DNA from: Theristus sp. LFF4_11
Lineage: Eukaryota; Nematoda; Chromadorea; Monhysterida; Xyalidae
Assembly (NCBI GenBank): GCA_030248135.1
Contig: JASANC010002175.1
Coordinates: forward strand, 1-64,000
Length of the DNA stretch: 64,000 nt
Direction of reading: 5' to 3'
A program made the translations under genes and the position numbers. Under the pieces are notes generated by a model. That model was not told where the DNA came from and did no database searches. It saw only the letters and a list, made by a program, of their open reading frames with translations. This document shows positions 40,758-50,634 of the stretch, one piece after another; the first letter of the stretch is position 1; the number at the start of each line of letters is the position of its first letter.

Positions 40758-41209
40758 TCGGAAATGGTAAGCCAACCTTTGGGACGCTCAAAAACTTTAT
40801 CGCAGATGTTGTTGAAGTCTGAAATCAGTCGGTAAAACGGTCCAAAATTGACTGCTAAAGGTTTTACGAGGTAATATCAAAGAAAATTTTTGTTGAACTT
40901 TCGAAAAAGTGTGCCAAAATTGAGTTTTTCAGAGCATATTAGAGGAAAATTTTTTGAATTTTTTTAATTTGCATTTTTGTTTTTTTTATTTACTTTTGAA
41001 GTAATAATTTGATTTTTTTTAATATTTGAAGCACCCCCCCCACCGATTCCAGAAACCCGAAGGTAGTTTAACAACCTTAGCCTAGTCCGCACGTAAGCCG
41101 CGGACAGGGGAGATAATTGGGGGGAAGGAAAAATCCAATTTTTTTAATCAAAAAAAAAAATTTTTTTTTTTTTTTTTGTTGTTTTTGCACGCCCGCGTGT
41201 TAAGATAAC

Positions 41210-42050
41210 CTGCCTAGGGTTAGGGGTTTGAAATTTTTTTATCGTTTTTTTGCAAATTTGGTTTTTTTTTAAAAAAAAAATAAAATTTTTTTTCTTTCTG
41301 AAAATTTGATTTATGGCATAATTTTTTGAAAGTTCAAACCAAATTTTCTTCCCAACTTCTTTGTGTGCTTAGGTAAATGTCATTATTTGGTCATTTTGAC
41401 CGACGTACTCCATGTTTTTCGATTTGGATGACTTCTAGAGTCAATTTTTAGCGTTGAAATGATTCAACTGAATTGAAATATCGTTTCAGAAATCGTTTTC
41501 TTGCAACTTAGAACATGTTTTTCAGTCGGTAGGCCATGAGATGAACATGATATCTTGTTGATTGGCGTATGTTATAGGTCTACAATGGAGTTGTGCGATA
41601 TATTGTTAAACAATTGGAGCGGAGATGTTGGTTAACACCGTTTGCAAATAAGAGTGGGGGGGTCTAGCGCTACATGGGAAAGTTTTTAAACCAAGGGTGC
41701 AGGGACATTCTACTAATCAAGGCGCTTCAGGTTTACCCCCTGAGTACCCCCTGATTATGCCTATAAAGGTCGTTTTTAGGGTGCGGAAGTTGAAAAACCC
41801 TCGATTTTTTGCGATTTTTCGCAAAGTGTACCTTTTTAGCCCTACCGTATCTCGTAGTTGCACAGTTTCTGGAACCTCACACAATATTCACGTGAAAGAT
41901 CTTGCGGAGTTCTTTAAGGCCCTGTATCAATGAGCCCTTGCAAGGGGGGTTCCTGAGGCGCTACGACGCTAGTTAAAATTACTTTTTTTTAAAAAATTAC
42001 GCTATTTTTTGAAAACATTTTTTTGAGCTCATAAACACAATTTTTCGATT
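41210..42050. other. AT-rich repeat-like sequence, no gene
   Basis: Starts near CTAGGGTTAGGGGTTTGAAA with poly-A/T runs. It contains TGGCATAATTTTTTGAAAGT, which resembles the interior of the hAT families, so it may be a diverged member. No exon is seen. Confidence 0.4.
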
Positions 42051-43140
42051 TTCATTTTTGGTTCTACAGGGGGTTTTCGGGGTCGCTCAATTCGAATCTG
42101 ATTTTAGATTTTTGCCTCGGGCATTTTTTTGCCCTAAAATTGGGCAAAAACACATTTTTTTGCGTTTTCCAGTGTTTTTTGGTTTTAATTTTTAATTTTA
42201 AGTGCGGATTTTTTTAACAAAGCTGTTTTACAACAGCCTTACAACCGCTGTATCGGAATCAGTTTTGATATTTTAAAACTGACCACTTGCCCACCCAAAA
42301 ATGGGTAAAAAGTTGATTTTTTTTGCTTTTTGCACACGTTTTCGTTTCACAGTGAAAAAATCAAATTAGAAACAACTTGTAATTTTAATTTTTAGTTCTA
42401 CATAGGGGGTTTCGGGGTCGCTGAATTTGAATCTAATCTTAGATTTTTGCCTCGGGCATTTTTTTGCTTTAAAAATTGGGCAAAACACATTTTTATGCGT
42501 TTTCCAGTGGTTTTTGTTTTAATTTTTAATTTTAAGTGCGGATTTGTTTAACAAAACTGTTTTATAACATCCTTACAACCGCTGTATTGGAATCAGTTTT
42601 GATATTTTGCAACTGATTACTTGCCCAGCCAAAAAATGGGTAAAAAGTTGATTTTTTTTTGCGTTTTGCACACGTTTTCGTTTCACAGTGAAAAAATCAA
42701 GTTAGAAACAACTTGTAATTTTAATTTTTAATTCTACATGGAGGGTTTTGGGGTCGCTGAATTTGAATCTGACTTTAGATTTTTGCCTCGGGCATTTTTT
42801 TGTATTAAAAATTTGGCAAAAACACATTTTTATGCGTTTTCCAGTGGTTTTTTGTTTTAATTTTTAATTTTAAGTGCGGATTTTTTTAACAAAGCTGTTT
42901 CATAACAGCCTTACAACCGTTGTATCTGAATCAGTTTTGATATTTTGCAACTGACCACTTGCCCACCCAAAAAATGGGTAAAAAGTTGATTTTTTTGCTT
43001 TTTGCACACGTTTTCGTTTCACAGTAAAAAAATCAGTTTAGAAACAACTTGTAATTTTAATTTTTAGTTCTACAGAGGGGTTTTCGGAGTCGCTGAATTT
43101 GAATCTGACCTTAGATTTTTGCCTCGGGATGAACTCAGCT
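42050..43140. repeat. Satellite-like tandem repeat, about 330-bp unit
   Basis: About 3.3 units. Each has GGGGTTTTCGGGGTCGCT, then GATTTTTGCCTCGGGCATTT, GCGTTTTCCAGTG and GTGCGGATTTTTTTAACAAA, then CACACGTTTTCGTTTCACAG. Unit starts are near 42060, 42407, 42733 and 43071. Units are highly similar and non-coding. Confidence 0.85.
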
Positions 43141-43234
43141 CGACGAGACGCTTCGAACGAACCTAACTTGTAAAAAAAATTTTTTTTAATTTTTTTTAAT
43201 TTAAAAAAATCCGGATTTTTCCTAAAGCTTCATT

Positions 43235-43330
43235 ACTAAAGCGCACGCGCACGCGGCATCGGCATGCTCATGCTCATGATCCACTAGCGCGCGTGCACAC
43301 GCTCCGGCCCCAACAAGAACTTGTTCAAAA
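43235..43330. repeat. Left part of an interspersed repeat interrupted by a hAT element
   Basis: TGCTCATGATCCACTAGCGC, then GTGCACACGCTCC and CAACAAGAACTTGTTCAAAA, match copies at 14525-14760 and 47880-47960. The outer hAT element at 43331 landed in it. Confidence 0.6.
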
Positions 43331-43368
43331 CAGTAGCGAAAGTGCGGGGGGGTGGGGGGGGGGGGGTC

Positions 43369-43565
43369 GATTTGTATACATTCTTAAAAGTGATTTTTTT
43401 GATTTTTGATCTGAGGTTGCTTGTAATGAGTCGTTGTAGGTTCCTAATCCTAAACCTAATCCTAATCCTAAGCCAAGCCTTTTTGATAAGGTGAAAATGA
43501 TCAATTTAGTTTTTGCATTTTTTTCTTTCCTGTGTTATGGAGGAGGAGCACCGGAACTGCAGATC
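43369..43565. repeat. Reverse copy of the 200-bp TTAGGATTAGG repeat
   Basis: TCGATTTGTATACATTCTTA through CCTAATCCTAAGCCAAGCC to GAGGAGCACCGGAACTGC is the reverse complement of 37031-37238. It lies directly against the hAT copy at 43566. Confidence 0.75.
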
Positions 43566-44287
43566 TAGGGTTGTTAAACAAAAATGAAAATTTTTTAAAA
43601 AAAAAGTGATTAAAAAAAACAAAAATGCCGATTTTTTTTTTTTTAATTCGAAAAATTTTCCTCTAATATGCTCTGAAAACCTCAATTTTGGCACAATTTT
43701 TCGAAAGTTCAACAAAAATTTTCTTTGATTATACCTCGTAAAACCTATAGCAGTCGATTTTGGGCCGTTTTACCGACTGATTTTAGGCTTCGACAACATC
43801 TGCGATGAAGTTTTTGAGCGTCCCAAAGCTTAGCCTACCATTTCCGATGCAGATAAGGTGACGATTCGCCTCGCAGAGCGTCCGATTGTGCTCGCTGCTC
43901 CGTTTGCAAGCGCTACGTTGTCTGGTTGCTGCTTCGTGTCGTGTCGTCGCGACACCATCAGAAGAATTGATCGAATTTCAAGGCGGTATGTTTGTCTTCA
44001 CTTTAGCATTAGCTTAGCTGGGGACAATTAGTGACGTTTTGGAGGTCAAAACACAAGAAGAGGCATGGTGACGGTTTGGAAAAGGGGTAATTGAGGTCAC
44101 CAAAACAAAATCTGCAAAGTTCCGCCATACGGGAGTCATTCGGGAGGCGCTTGCATATCATATGTGGTTCTTCGGACTCCCTGATTGATTTAGCACAACT
44201 TTGATTTTTGAAATTTTTTTTTCAAAAAAAAAAATTTTTTTTTAAAAACAACAAAAATGACGATTTTTGTTTTTTTTAACAACCCTA
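43566..44287 (+). mobile_element. hAT-type MITE, TAGGGTTGTTAA family, near-identical to 34049
   Basis: 722 bp with ends TAGGGTTGTTAAACAAAAAT and TTTTTTTTAACAACCCTA. Internal sequence is almost base-for-base that of 34049-34766, so the two moved recently. The flanking 8-mers TGCAGATC and GGTCCACC differ. It therefore arrived as part of a larger block with the 200-bp repeat, or one flank was rearranged. Confidence 0.8.
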
Positions 44288-44988
44288 GGTCCACCCCCCC
44301 CTCAGCCGAAAATCCTGCCCGTGCACGGGCAGATACCCGTGTACCCCCCTCCCCCCCTTTACCTCGACACGGGTACTAGACTCCCCCCCCCACCCCCCTC
44401 CGCGAGAAAACACGGGATCGCACCTAGAGATGTAAGGGTAAAAAAAAAATTTTTTTTTAATTTTTTTTTAAAAAAAAGTAAAAAAAATGAGCATTTTTTT
44501 TATTTTTTTTATTAAAAATTTTTGAAATTTTTTTTAATGTGCCCTGAAAATGCCGTTTTTGGCATAATTTTTCGAAAGTTCAACAAAAATTTTCTTTGAC
44601 TTTACCTTGTCACTTAGTCTTCAACGCTGCAGGTGGTATTCTGGATTGATTTATCGACTGTTTTCAGCCTTGGTGAGTGATGATCGACTCGCGCATTGAA
44701 GTACTTGAGCGTCGCAAAGGCTAGTTCAACAAATTCCGATGTCGCTAAGGTGAGATAGAAGCAGAGAACTCACATTTACGCATCGTTTTTCAGGATCTCG
44801 AAAGGTGGAAATTGCACTGTCTGCCACTGCAAGCGTAACTTCGTTGGTTGCTCGTTGCTGTTTCGCCTCGTGTCGTCAGCATGATCACACCGGTTTGTTG
44901 TGGAACTTGTTTCCATGTTATTTGAGGTGAATTGAGAGGCAAAACACGAGACGTGATGTCGTCGGTGGGAAAATGGGGTCGCCGAAAC

Positions 44989-47184
44989 GGCTTGCGGACA
45001 AAAGACCGCACGTGCCAAAAGACCGCAGATTTGAGATTTTTTGTGACCAAAAGACCGCAGATGCTATCAAACCAAAATACCGCACGTGCCAAAAGACCGC
45101 ACCAAAATCAGTCACTGCGTACGTGATTATGATATGTTATTTTATGTTTATTTTGTCTTCCTATCCTTTTTTATTCTACAAAAATCATTGATTGAGCCGT
45201 CGATCCTTAAAATCGGTTGAGCACAGAGCCGGCAAAGTCGCGTGACAGGTCGGCGCACAAGACACATGTCGTGACGCACAAACAGCGAACACATAACGTC
45301 GTGAATCACGATTTCCTTGGCCGATTTTGGCAATCCATGGCTCAATCAAATCATCAGAGCACCCGGAACATGATGACATGTCGTTTATAGTTGGTTTTTG
45401 TTCTATTAAACATCGGTTGGCGCGCAATAAATAAAGTGTGAAAACCGATTTTATTGTGATTTTGGATTTTTTTTTGGTTTCAAAAAATGATCGGAACCAA
45501 CCCAAACAACACATCATCGTGTTTCCGGTGTTCTGCTGAATTGATTGAGCTGTCGTTCGTCGAAATTGGTCAAGCACAGCGCCGGCAGTGCTGCGTGACA
45601 GGTCGGCGCGCGCGACACACACGGTGAAACGTACTAACAGCCAACACATAACGTCGCCCAGATCACGATTTCCTCGGCCGATTTCGACGATCGACGGCTC
45701 AATCATCTCAGCAGAACATCCGGAACACGTTGATATATAGTTTGTGGTTAGTTGTTGTTTTATTCAGCATCGGTTGCTTTGCAATAAAAAAGTGTGAAAA
45801 CGACAAAACACAAATTTATGGTGATTTTGGATTTTTTTGGTTTTAAAAAAAATAATCGGAACCAATCGCAAACGACACATCATCGTGTTGGCGGTGTTCT
45901 GCTGAATTGATTGAGCTGTCGTTCGTCGAAATCGGTTAAGCACAGAGCCGGCATTGATGCGTGACAGGTCGGCGCGCGCGACACACACGGTGAAACGTAC
46001 TAACAGCCAACACATAACGTCGCCCAGATCACGATTTCCTCGGCCGATTTCGACGATCGACTGCTCAATCATCTCAGCAGAACATCCGGAACACGTTGAT
46101 ATGTAGTTTGTGGTTAGTTGTTGTTTTATTCAGCATCGGTTGCTTCGCAATAAAAAAAGTGTGAAAAACGACAAAACACAAATTTATGGTGACTTTGGAT
46201 TTTTTTTGGTTTTTAAAAAATGATTGGAAGCAACCGCAAACGACACATCATCGTGTTTCCGGTGTTCTGCTGAATTGATTGAGCTGTCGTCGTTCGTCGA
46301 AATCGGTCAAGCACAGCGCCGGCAGTGCTGCGTGACAGGTCGGCGCGCGCGACACACGGTGAAACACGCAGATTGTCAACAGAAAACGTCGCCCAGCTCG
46401 CGATTCCCCCAGCCAATTTTCATGATCCATGACTCAATCAACTCAGCAGAGCAGCAGGAACACGTTGATATGTCGTTTGTTGTTGGTTGTTGTTTTATTC
46501 AGCATCGGTTGCTTTGCAATAAAAAAGTGTGAAAACGACAAAACACAAATTTATGGTGATTTTGGATTTTTTGGTTTTTGAAAAAAATGATCGGAACCAA
46601 CCACAAACGACACATCATCGCGTTGCGGGTGTTCTGCTGAGTTGATTGAGCCGTAGTTCGTTGAAATCGGTTGAGCACAGCGCCGTTAGAGTCGCATGAC
46701 AGGTCGGTACACAAAACAAACAAGGTGAAACACGCAGACTGCCAACAGAAAACGTCGCCCAGCTCACGATTCCCCCAACCAATTTTGATAATCCATGACA
46801 AATTATCAAACAAAAGTGAGTTTTGAAGGCTGCGTCCACAATCATTTTTACTATTTGGCCGTGTTCCAAATCTGGTCAACCCCGAAAATGCCATTTGGCC
46901 GTGTTCCAAATCCACTGAACCAGGAAAAAACATTTTTGTTGCGTAAAAGTGAAACTCGAACAATTAACAAACGAAAACAACACAATTTATCACAAGAAAT
47001 GATACGAATGTTGCTTGATTCAATTGTAAAATCGAAATAGAATCAGCGGAACCGACTTTCTAAGTGCTCGTGCGGTCTTTTGGCACGTGCGGTCTTTTGG
47101 TTCCACACCAATCTGCGGTATTTTGGTCTTGCGGTCTTTTGGCACGTGCGGTCTTTTGGTACGTGCGGTCTTTTGTCTATGATT
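44989..47184. mobile_element. Fold-back/MULE-like element with tandem-repeat arms
   Basis: Flanked by the 9-bp duplication CGCCGAAAC (44980-44988 and 47185-47193). Each arm is a short tandem array of AAGACCGCACGTGCC and AAAAGACCGCAGAT units, in inverted orientation (45000-45115 and 47060-47180). The core is a tandem array of about 365 bp. A 9-bp duplication plus tandemly repeated inverted arms is the layout of Foldback/Mutator-like elements. No transposase is seen. Confidence 0.75.
45187..46800. repeat. 365-bp tandem array in the fold-back core
   Basis: Unit starts (TTGATTGAGC) recur near 45188, 45541, 45907, 46272 and 46637, spaced 353-366 bp. Each unit has CAGGTCGGCGC, ACACATAACGTCGCCCAGAT, TTCCTCGGCCGATTTCGACG and an AT-rich tail. 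The open frames of about 100-170 codons in the units share repeated peptides but have no family signature. Confidence 0.85.
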
Positions 47185-47759
47185 CGCCGAAACCAAGTCT
47201 GAAATTTTCACCCTCCTCCCATATGAGTGGGGGTCATATGGTAAGTCGGTGGCTCCTCAGATGGTGATATTCGGACTCCCTGAAAAATTCTGAACAACTT
47301 TCATTTAAAAAAAATTAAAAAAAAATTTTTTTAAAGAAAAAAAATAGAAAATTTTTTTTTCTTGACATCTCTAATCGCACCCCCCCCCCCTCACGGTGGT
47401 CAATCTTATCTCAATTTTTTTCCAAAAATACCGTAATTTTTGCATTTTTCTTGACGTTTGTGTCTGTCCCTGCATAGATTTTGTTGTTTCTGACCAAACA
47501 AGCAGCTTGTTTGCACAAAATATTCTGTATTTTACAAGAATTTCTGTGTTTTTCTAAGGCAAAAATTTGGTATTACCCGTGCGATCCCGTGCACCCCCCC
47601 CCCTCACGAAATTTTTCTGCCAGTGCACCCCCCCCCTCAGGAAAATTTGCTGCCCGTGCACCCCCCCCCCTCACCGAGAAGGCACCTGACCCCCCCCCTC
47701 TAAAATTAGGCAAACACCCCCCCCCTCACCCGAGGTCCCGCTTTCGCTACTGGTTCAAA

Positions 47760-48110
47760 ACGCAATTGTTCTTGCATCTTCCTTCTTGAAAAGGCTTGGC
47801 TTAGGTTAGGATTACGTCAGGATAATGTTTAGCTTAGAATTAGGCTTTAGGCCTCCCCCCTAACCCTACACCTGCCCCGCATCCGCATTGCTCATTGCTC
47901 ATGATCCGCTGGCGCGCGTGCACACGCTCCGCCCTCAACAAAAACTCGTTCAAAACGCAGTTATTTTCATTCTTGCTTTTTAAAAAGGCTTGGCTTAGGT
48001 TAGGATAAAAAAGGTTAGGAACAGCTTTTGCTTAAGCTTAGGCTTTGGTTTGGCTTTTAGGTTTAGGTCCGTTTTAGCAATGTCCGAGAACATCCAATGT
48101 TGGAGCGTGA
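47760..48110. repeat. Tandem pair of GGCTTAGGTTAGG-containing repeat units
   Basis: Two units of about 185 bp, each with AAAAAGGCTTGGCTTAGGTT. The first continues to GCGCGCGTGCACACGCTCC. Related copies are at 14525 and 43235. The repeat ends shortly before the RPL14 promoter. Confidence 0.7.
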
Positions 48111-48193
48111 GTTAACTGGAGTGTAATATCATAAAACGTGCCAACCCCCGCCCCTCCCTAGTCCCTCCTCTCTTTTTCAAAACCTTTTTTCTG

Positions 48194-48213
48194 CAATTTT
48201 ATTTTGTTTTCAG
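48194..48213 (+). promoter_or_regulatory. 3' splice site upstream of RPL14
   Basis: TGCAATTTTATTTTGTTTTCAG precedes a 147-base leader before the RPL14 ATG. It marks a 5' untranslated intron or a trans-splice site. Confidence 0.4.
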
Positions 48214-48360
48214 TGAAGGCCGAAGGAGCGAGAGAGGAGGTAAACCGAAGCGTTATTCAGAGTTCTCTCTCAGAGACAGAGTCACACCACATCATCACAC
48301 CACACCTCACACGACGATATCCAGAATCCAGCAATAGCCGGTCTCTTCTTCCTCAAGAAA

Positions 48361-50290
48361 ATGGTGCGTTCCTTGAAAAAAATCTCACAAAAAAGGTCAA
48401 AGTGTTTATTGATTGATTCGCCTTGCTTTTGTTTGCTTGGTTTTAAGGTCATCTTTGTGCTCTGTTGCTTGTTGCGTCAACCAAAAAATTGCCAGTTCCA
48501 TTCTCTTCCAATTTAAAAGTTCCAAATTCGTCATATTGTGTGGCCAGCACTTCATTCTACCATTTTTGTTGCTTTCACTTTCTTGAAGCACGAACCACCA
48601 GATCAACACGAGCGTGCATGTGTTCGCGTGCAACATTCTTTTGTGAAACGACCAGTGTTTATCATCGCCATCGTCGTGTTTTCTATGTTTGTTTTTGTGT
48701 TGCAGTATCAACGGCTGGTGCAACTGGGACGAGTTGTGTTCATTGTGAACGGCAAGAACAAAGGCAAATTGGCGGTCATCGTGAACGTCGTCGACAGCAA
48801 CAGGGTCAGTGCTTTTTGAGATTGAGTTGAGTGTAACTGCGCACATGACTTGCAAAACTGTGGTGTTCGGTTTGCTTGAATAAATCACTTAGTTCTCACC
48901 AGTGCATTGGTCCGAGTCCGATAGGTGTCACAGTCCGTTTCAACCAAATCAAAAAACACGCTACTGAGATTTTTACAAGTCAAATTTGACGTGCAAGGGT
49001 TTGGGGGAATTTCGAATTTCAGGGGTGTATAAAACCGAACACACGATGAGGAGTAAATGCACTCCTCAAAACCAAACTCAAACTCCTCATTCCTCACTCA
49101 CTACTCGTTTTTACTCTTCTAGAAAGCAAACGTGAGTAACTGCTCAAATTGTGAACTGCTCGTCAAAACTGGCACCGGTTGCGTTTCAGATTCTGATCGA
49201 CGGGCCGTGCTCGGGCGTGTCACGATGCGTCGTCAACCTGAAAGACATTCAGTTGACAAAGTTCCGTTTGATGCCGATCTTGGTCAATCAACGAACGGGC
49301 AAAGTGAAAGCGCTTTGGGAGAAGGAAAAGATCGACGAAAAATGGGCCGCAACGAAGTGGGCGAAAACAATCAAGCAGAAAGAAGCGGTTGGTTTGGTTG
49401 GGGCGGCGTGGGACCAAAGTCCTGCGATGGAGAAAGTGCGCTCAAAACACAGTGATGTGGTGCAGTCACAAACAACACACACGCAAACATATAATACCGT
49501 ATTACCCCCAATAAACCCCCATGGGGGATTAATACGTCAGCGACTTTTAGGGGTGGGGGTTTATTGGTGGGGGGGGGGGTTTATTATACAAAAATTTCTA
49601 GGGGTGGGGTTTTGTTGAAAAATGGCAAAAATACCTTGCATGACAGGCAAGAAAGTTGCAGAAACTTCTACTTTTCACAGAGATTTCCTTTTGTAACAGC
49701 CTTTTGTAATGAAATTACCATTAACTCATCCATTTGGGGCCTTTGGTAGCACAATTTCACCAATGTCACTGCATTCAGCCACTGAATTCGCTGGGTATGT
49801 GTTTCAAACAGGTTTCCAATTAACCCCCATGGGGGATTATTTGTGGGGGGGATTATTTGGAAACTGGTCGGGGGGTGGGGGTTTATTGGTGGGGGGGGAT
49901 TAATGGTGGGGGGGTTTAATGGGGGTAATACGGTATTGCCGCAGCGCAGCGCGCGTGTAAACATTGGCGCTGAATTGAAAACAATGTTGTCAAACGAGGA
50001 TTCTATGATTGCAGTTCAATGAATGGCTATTGTTAAGTTTGTCAGGGCAGTCAAATCTACGAAGAACCAATTTTATGACACGTCAAATTTTCAGCGCCGT
50101 GAAATGACTGATTTCGACCGATTCAAGCTATTCAAGGCGAAACAAGCGGTTTGCTGGTTTTCAGTGGCTTGTTTTTGTTTGTTCTCAAATTCGTGCGAGA
50201 CAGTGCAACTTAAACTGTTTTTATTGTTTACAGCGCAATCGTATCATCCGTGTTGAAATGGCGAAACTAAAGAAAGCGGCCGCGAAGTAA
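48361..50290 (+). CDS. RPL14: Large-subunit ribosomal protein eL14 (RPL14), complete
   Basis: A cytosolic 60S subunit protein. Exons are 48361-48363 (ATG alone), 48706-48804, 49190-49387, 50095-50148 and 50234-50290; every junction is GT-AG and phase 0. The product is 136 residues, as expected for an invertebrate eL14 without the long Ala/Lys tail of vertebrates. The N-terminal KOW-type beta-barrel has LVQLGRVVFIVNGKNKGKL and VIVNVVDSN, followed by ILIDGPCSGVSR. The C-terminal helix has WAATKWAKTIKQ, EMTDFDRFKLFKAK and RNRIIRVEMAKLKK. Splitting the ATG from the rest by an intron is common in ribosomal protein genes. Intron 3 (49388-50094) carries a 445-bp inverted-repeat element. Confidence 0.96.
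49493..49937. mobile_element. Inverted-repeat element in RPL14 intron 3
   Basis: Ends AATACCGTATTACCCCC and GGGGGTAATACGGTATT are perfect 17-bp inverted repeats. The interior has further inverted ACCCCCATGGGGGATTA units and G/C runs, so the intron RNA could fold strongly. There is no coding frame and no clear target duplication. Confidence 0.75.
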
Positions 50291-50634
50291 CTTGGATGTC
50301 GCCGGAAATTCGTAGACATGAAAGCTGAAACTTTTTTGTTCGCTGTTTTGTTGCACAAATGTTTTTATAGAAGATTTTGTCGGCTGATCCGTTTGTTGTG
50401 TTGTTGTTGTTTCGTTGTGTTTTGCGTTGAAGCAAACTTGTGTGAGCGAGAAAGCCGAGAATGAAAGGTGCATTGTTGTGGGGGTCGATAGGGTTTTGTT
50501 TGCGTTTGTTCATTTGTGGTGTTGCATCCGTCTGTCTGTACCTCTTGTTGCGATTGCGAAAACCATTTCGTGTGCAAATGCCGATGCAGTTTGCAATTGA
50601 TGCGTTTGCTCCGCGAACATCAGGCGCCATTCGA

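Larger units (their letters stand above)
38010..41079 (-). mobile_element. hAT-type MITE split by a LINE and a Harbinger-type MITE
   Basis: Family sequence runs from GCCTCCCGAATGACTCCCGT at 38030 to AGGCGAATCTTCACC at 38473. It resumes at GATCGGAAATGGTAAGCC near 40756 and continues to a decayed end, TTTAACAACCTTAG, near 41079. Compared with the copy at 34049, the missing middle is exactly where the LINE lies. A 183-bp MITE interrupts the left half. Confidence 0.75.
44425..47373. mobile_element. hAT element with TAGAGATG ends, carrying a fold-back element
   Basis: Perfect 8-bp duplication ATCGCACC (44417-44424 and 47374-47381). The ends are TAGAGATG and CATCTCTA. The outer 0.5 kb on the left and 0.2 kb on the right are its own sequence. 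No transposase frame was found, so it is non-autonomous. It is inserted in the GATCGCACGG stretch of the outer element. Confidence 0.87.
43331..47752. mobile_element. Outer hAT element (CAGTAGCGAAAG ends) holding nested insertions
   Basis: Ends CAGTAGCGAAAGTGCGGGG and CCCGCTTTCGCTACTG, flanked by the 8-bp duplication GTTCAAAA (43323-43330 and 47753-47760). Its own sequence is only about 0.5 kb and matches the intact copy at 23601 in reverse orientation. The rest is insertions: a block of about 0.9 kb (43369-44290) and a 2.9-kb hAT element (44425-47373). Confidence 0.85.

Noticed and set aside
45187..46800. CRISPR array or multi-gene family
   Set aside because: The units are contiguous 365-bp repeats with no unique spacers, in animal DNA; the frames inside have no family signature.
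48406..48888. Minus-strand frame of 160 codons
   Set aside because: Antisense to RPL14 intron 1 and exon 2; no splice support.
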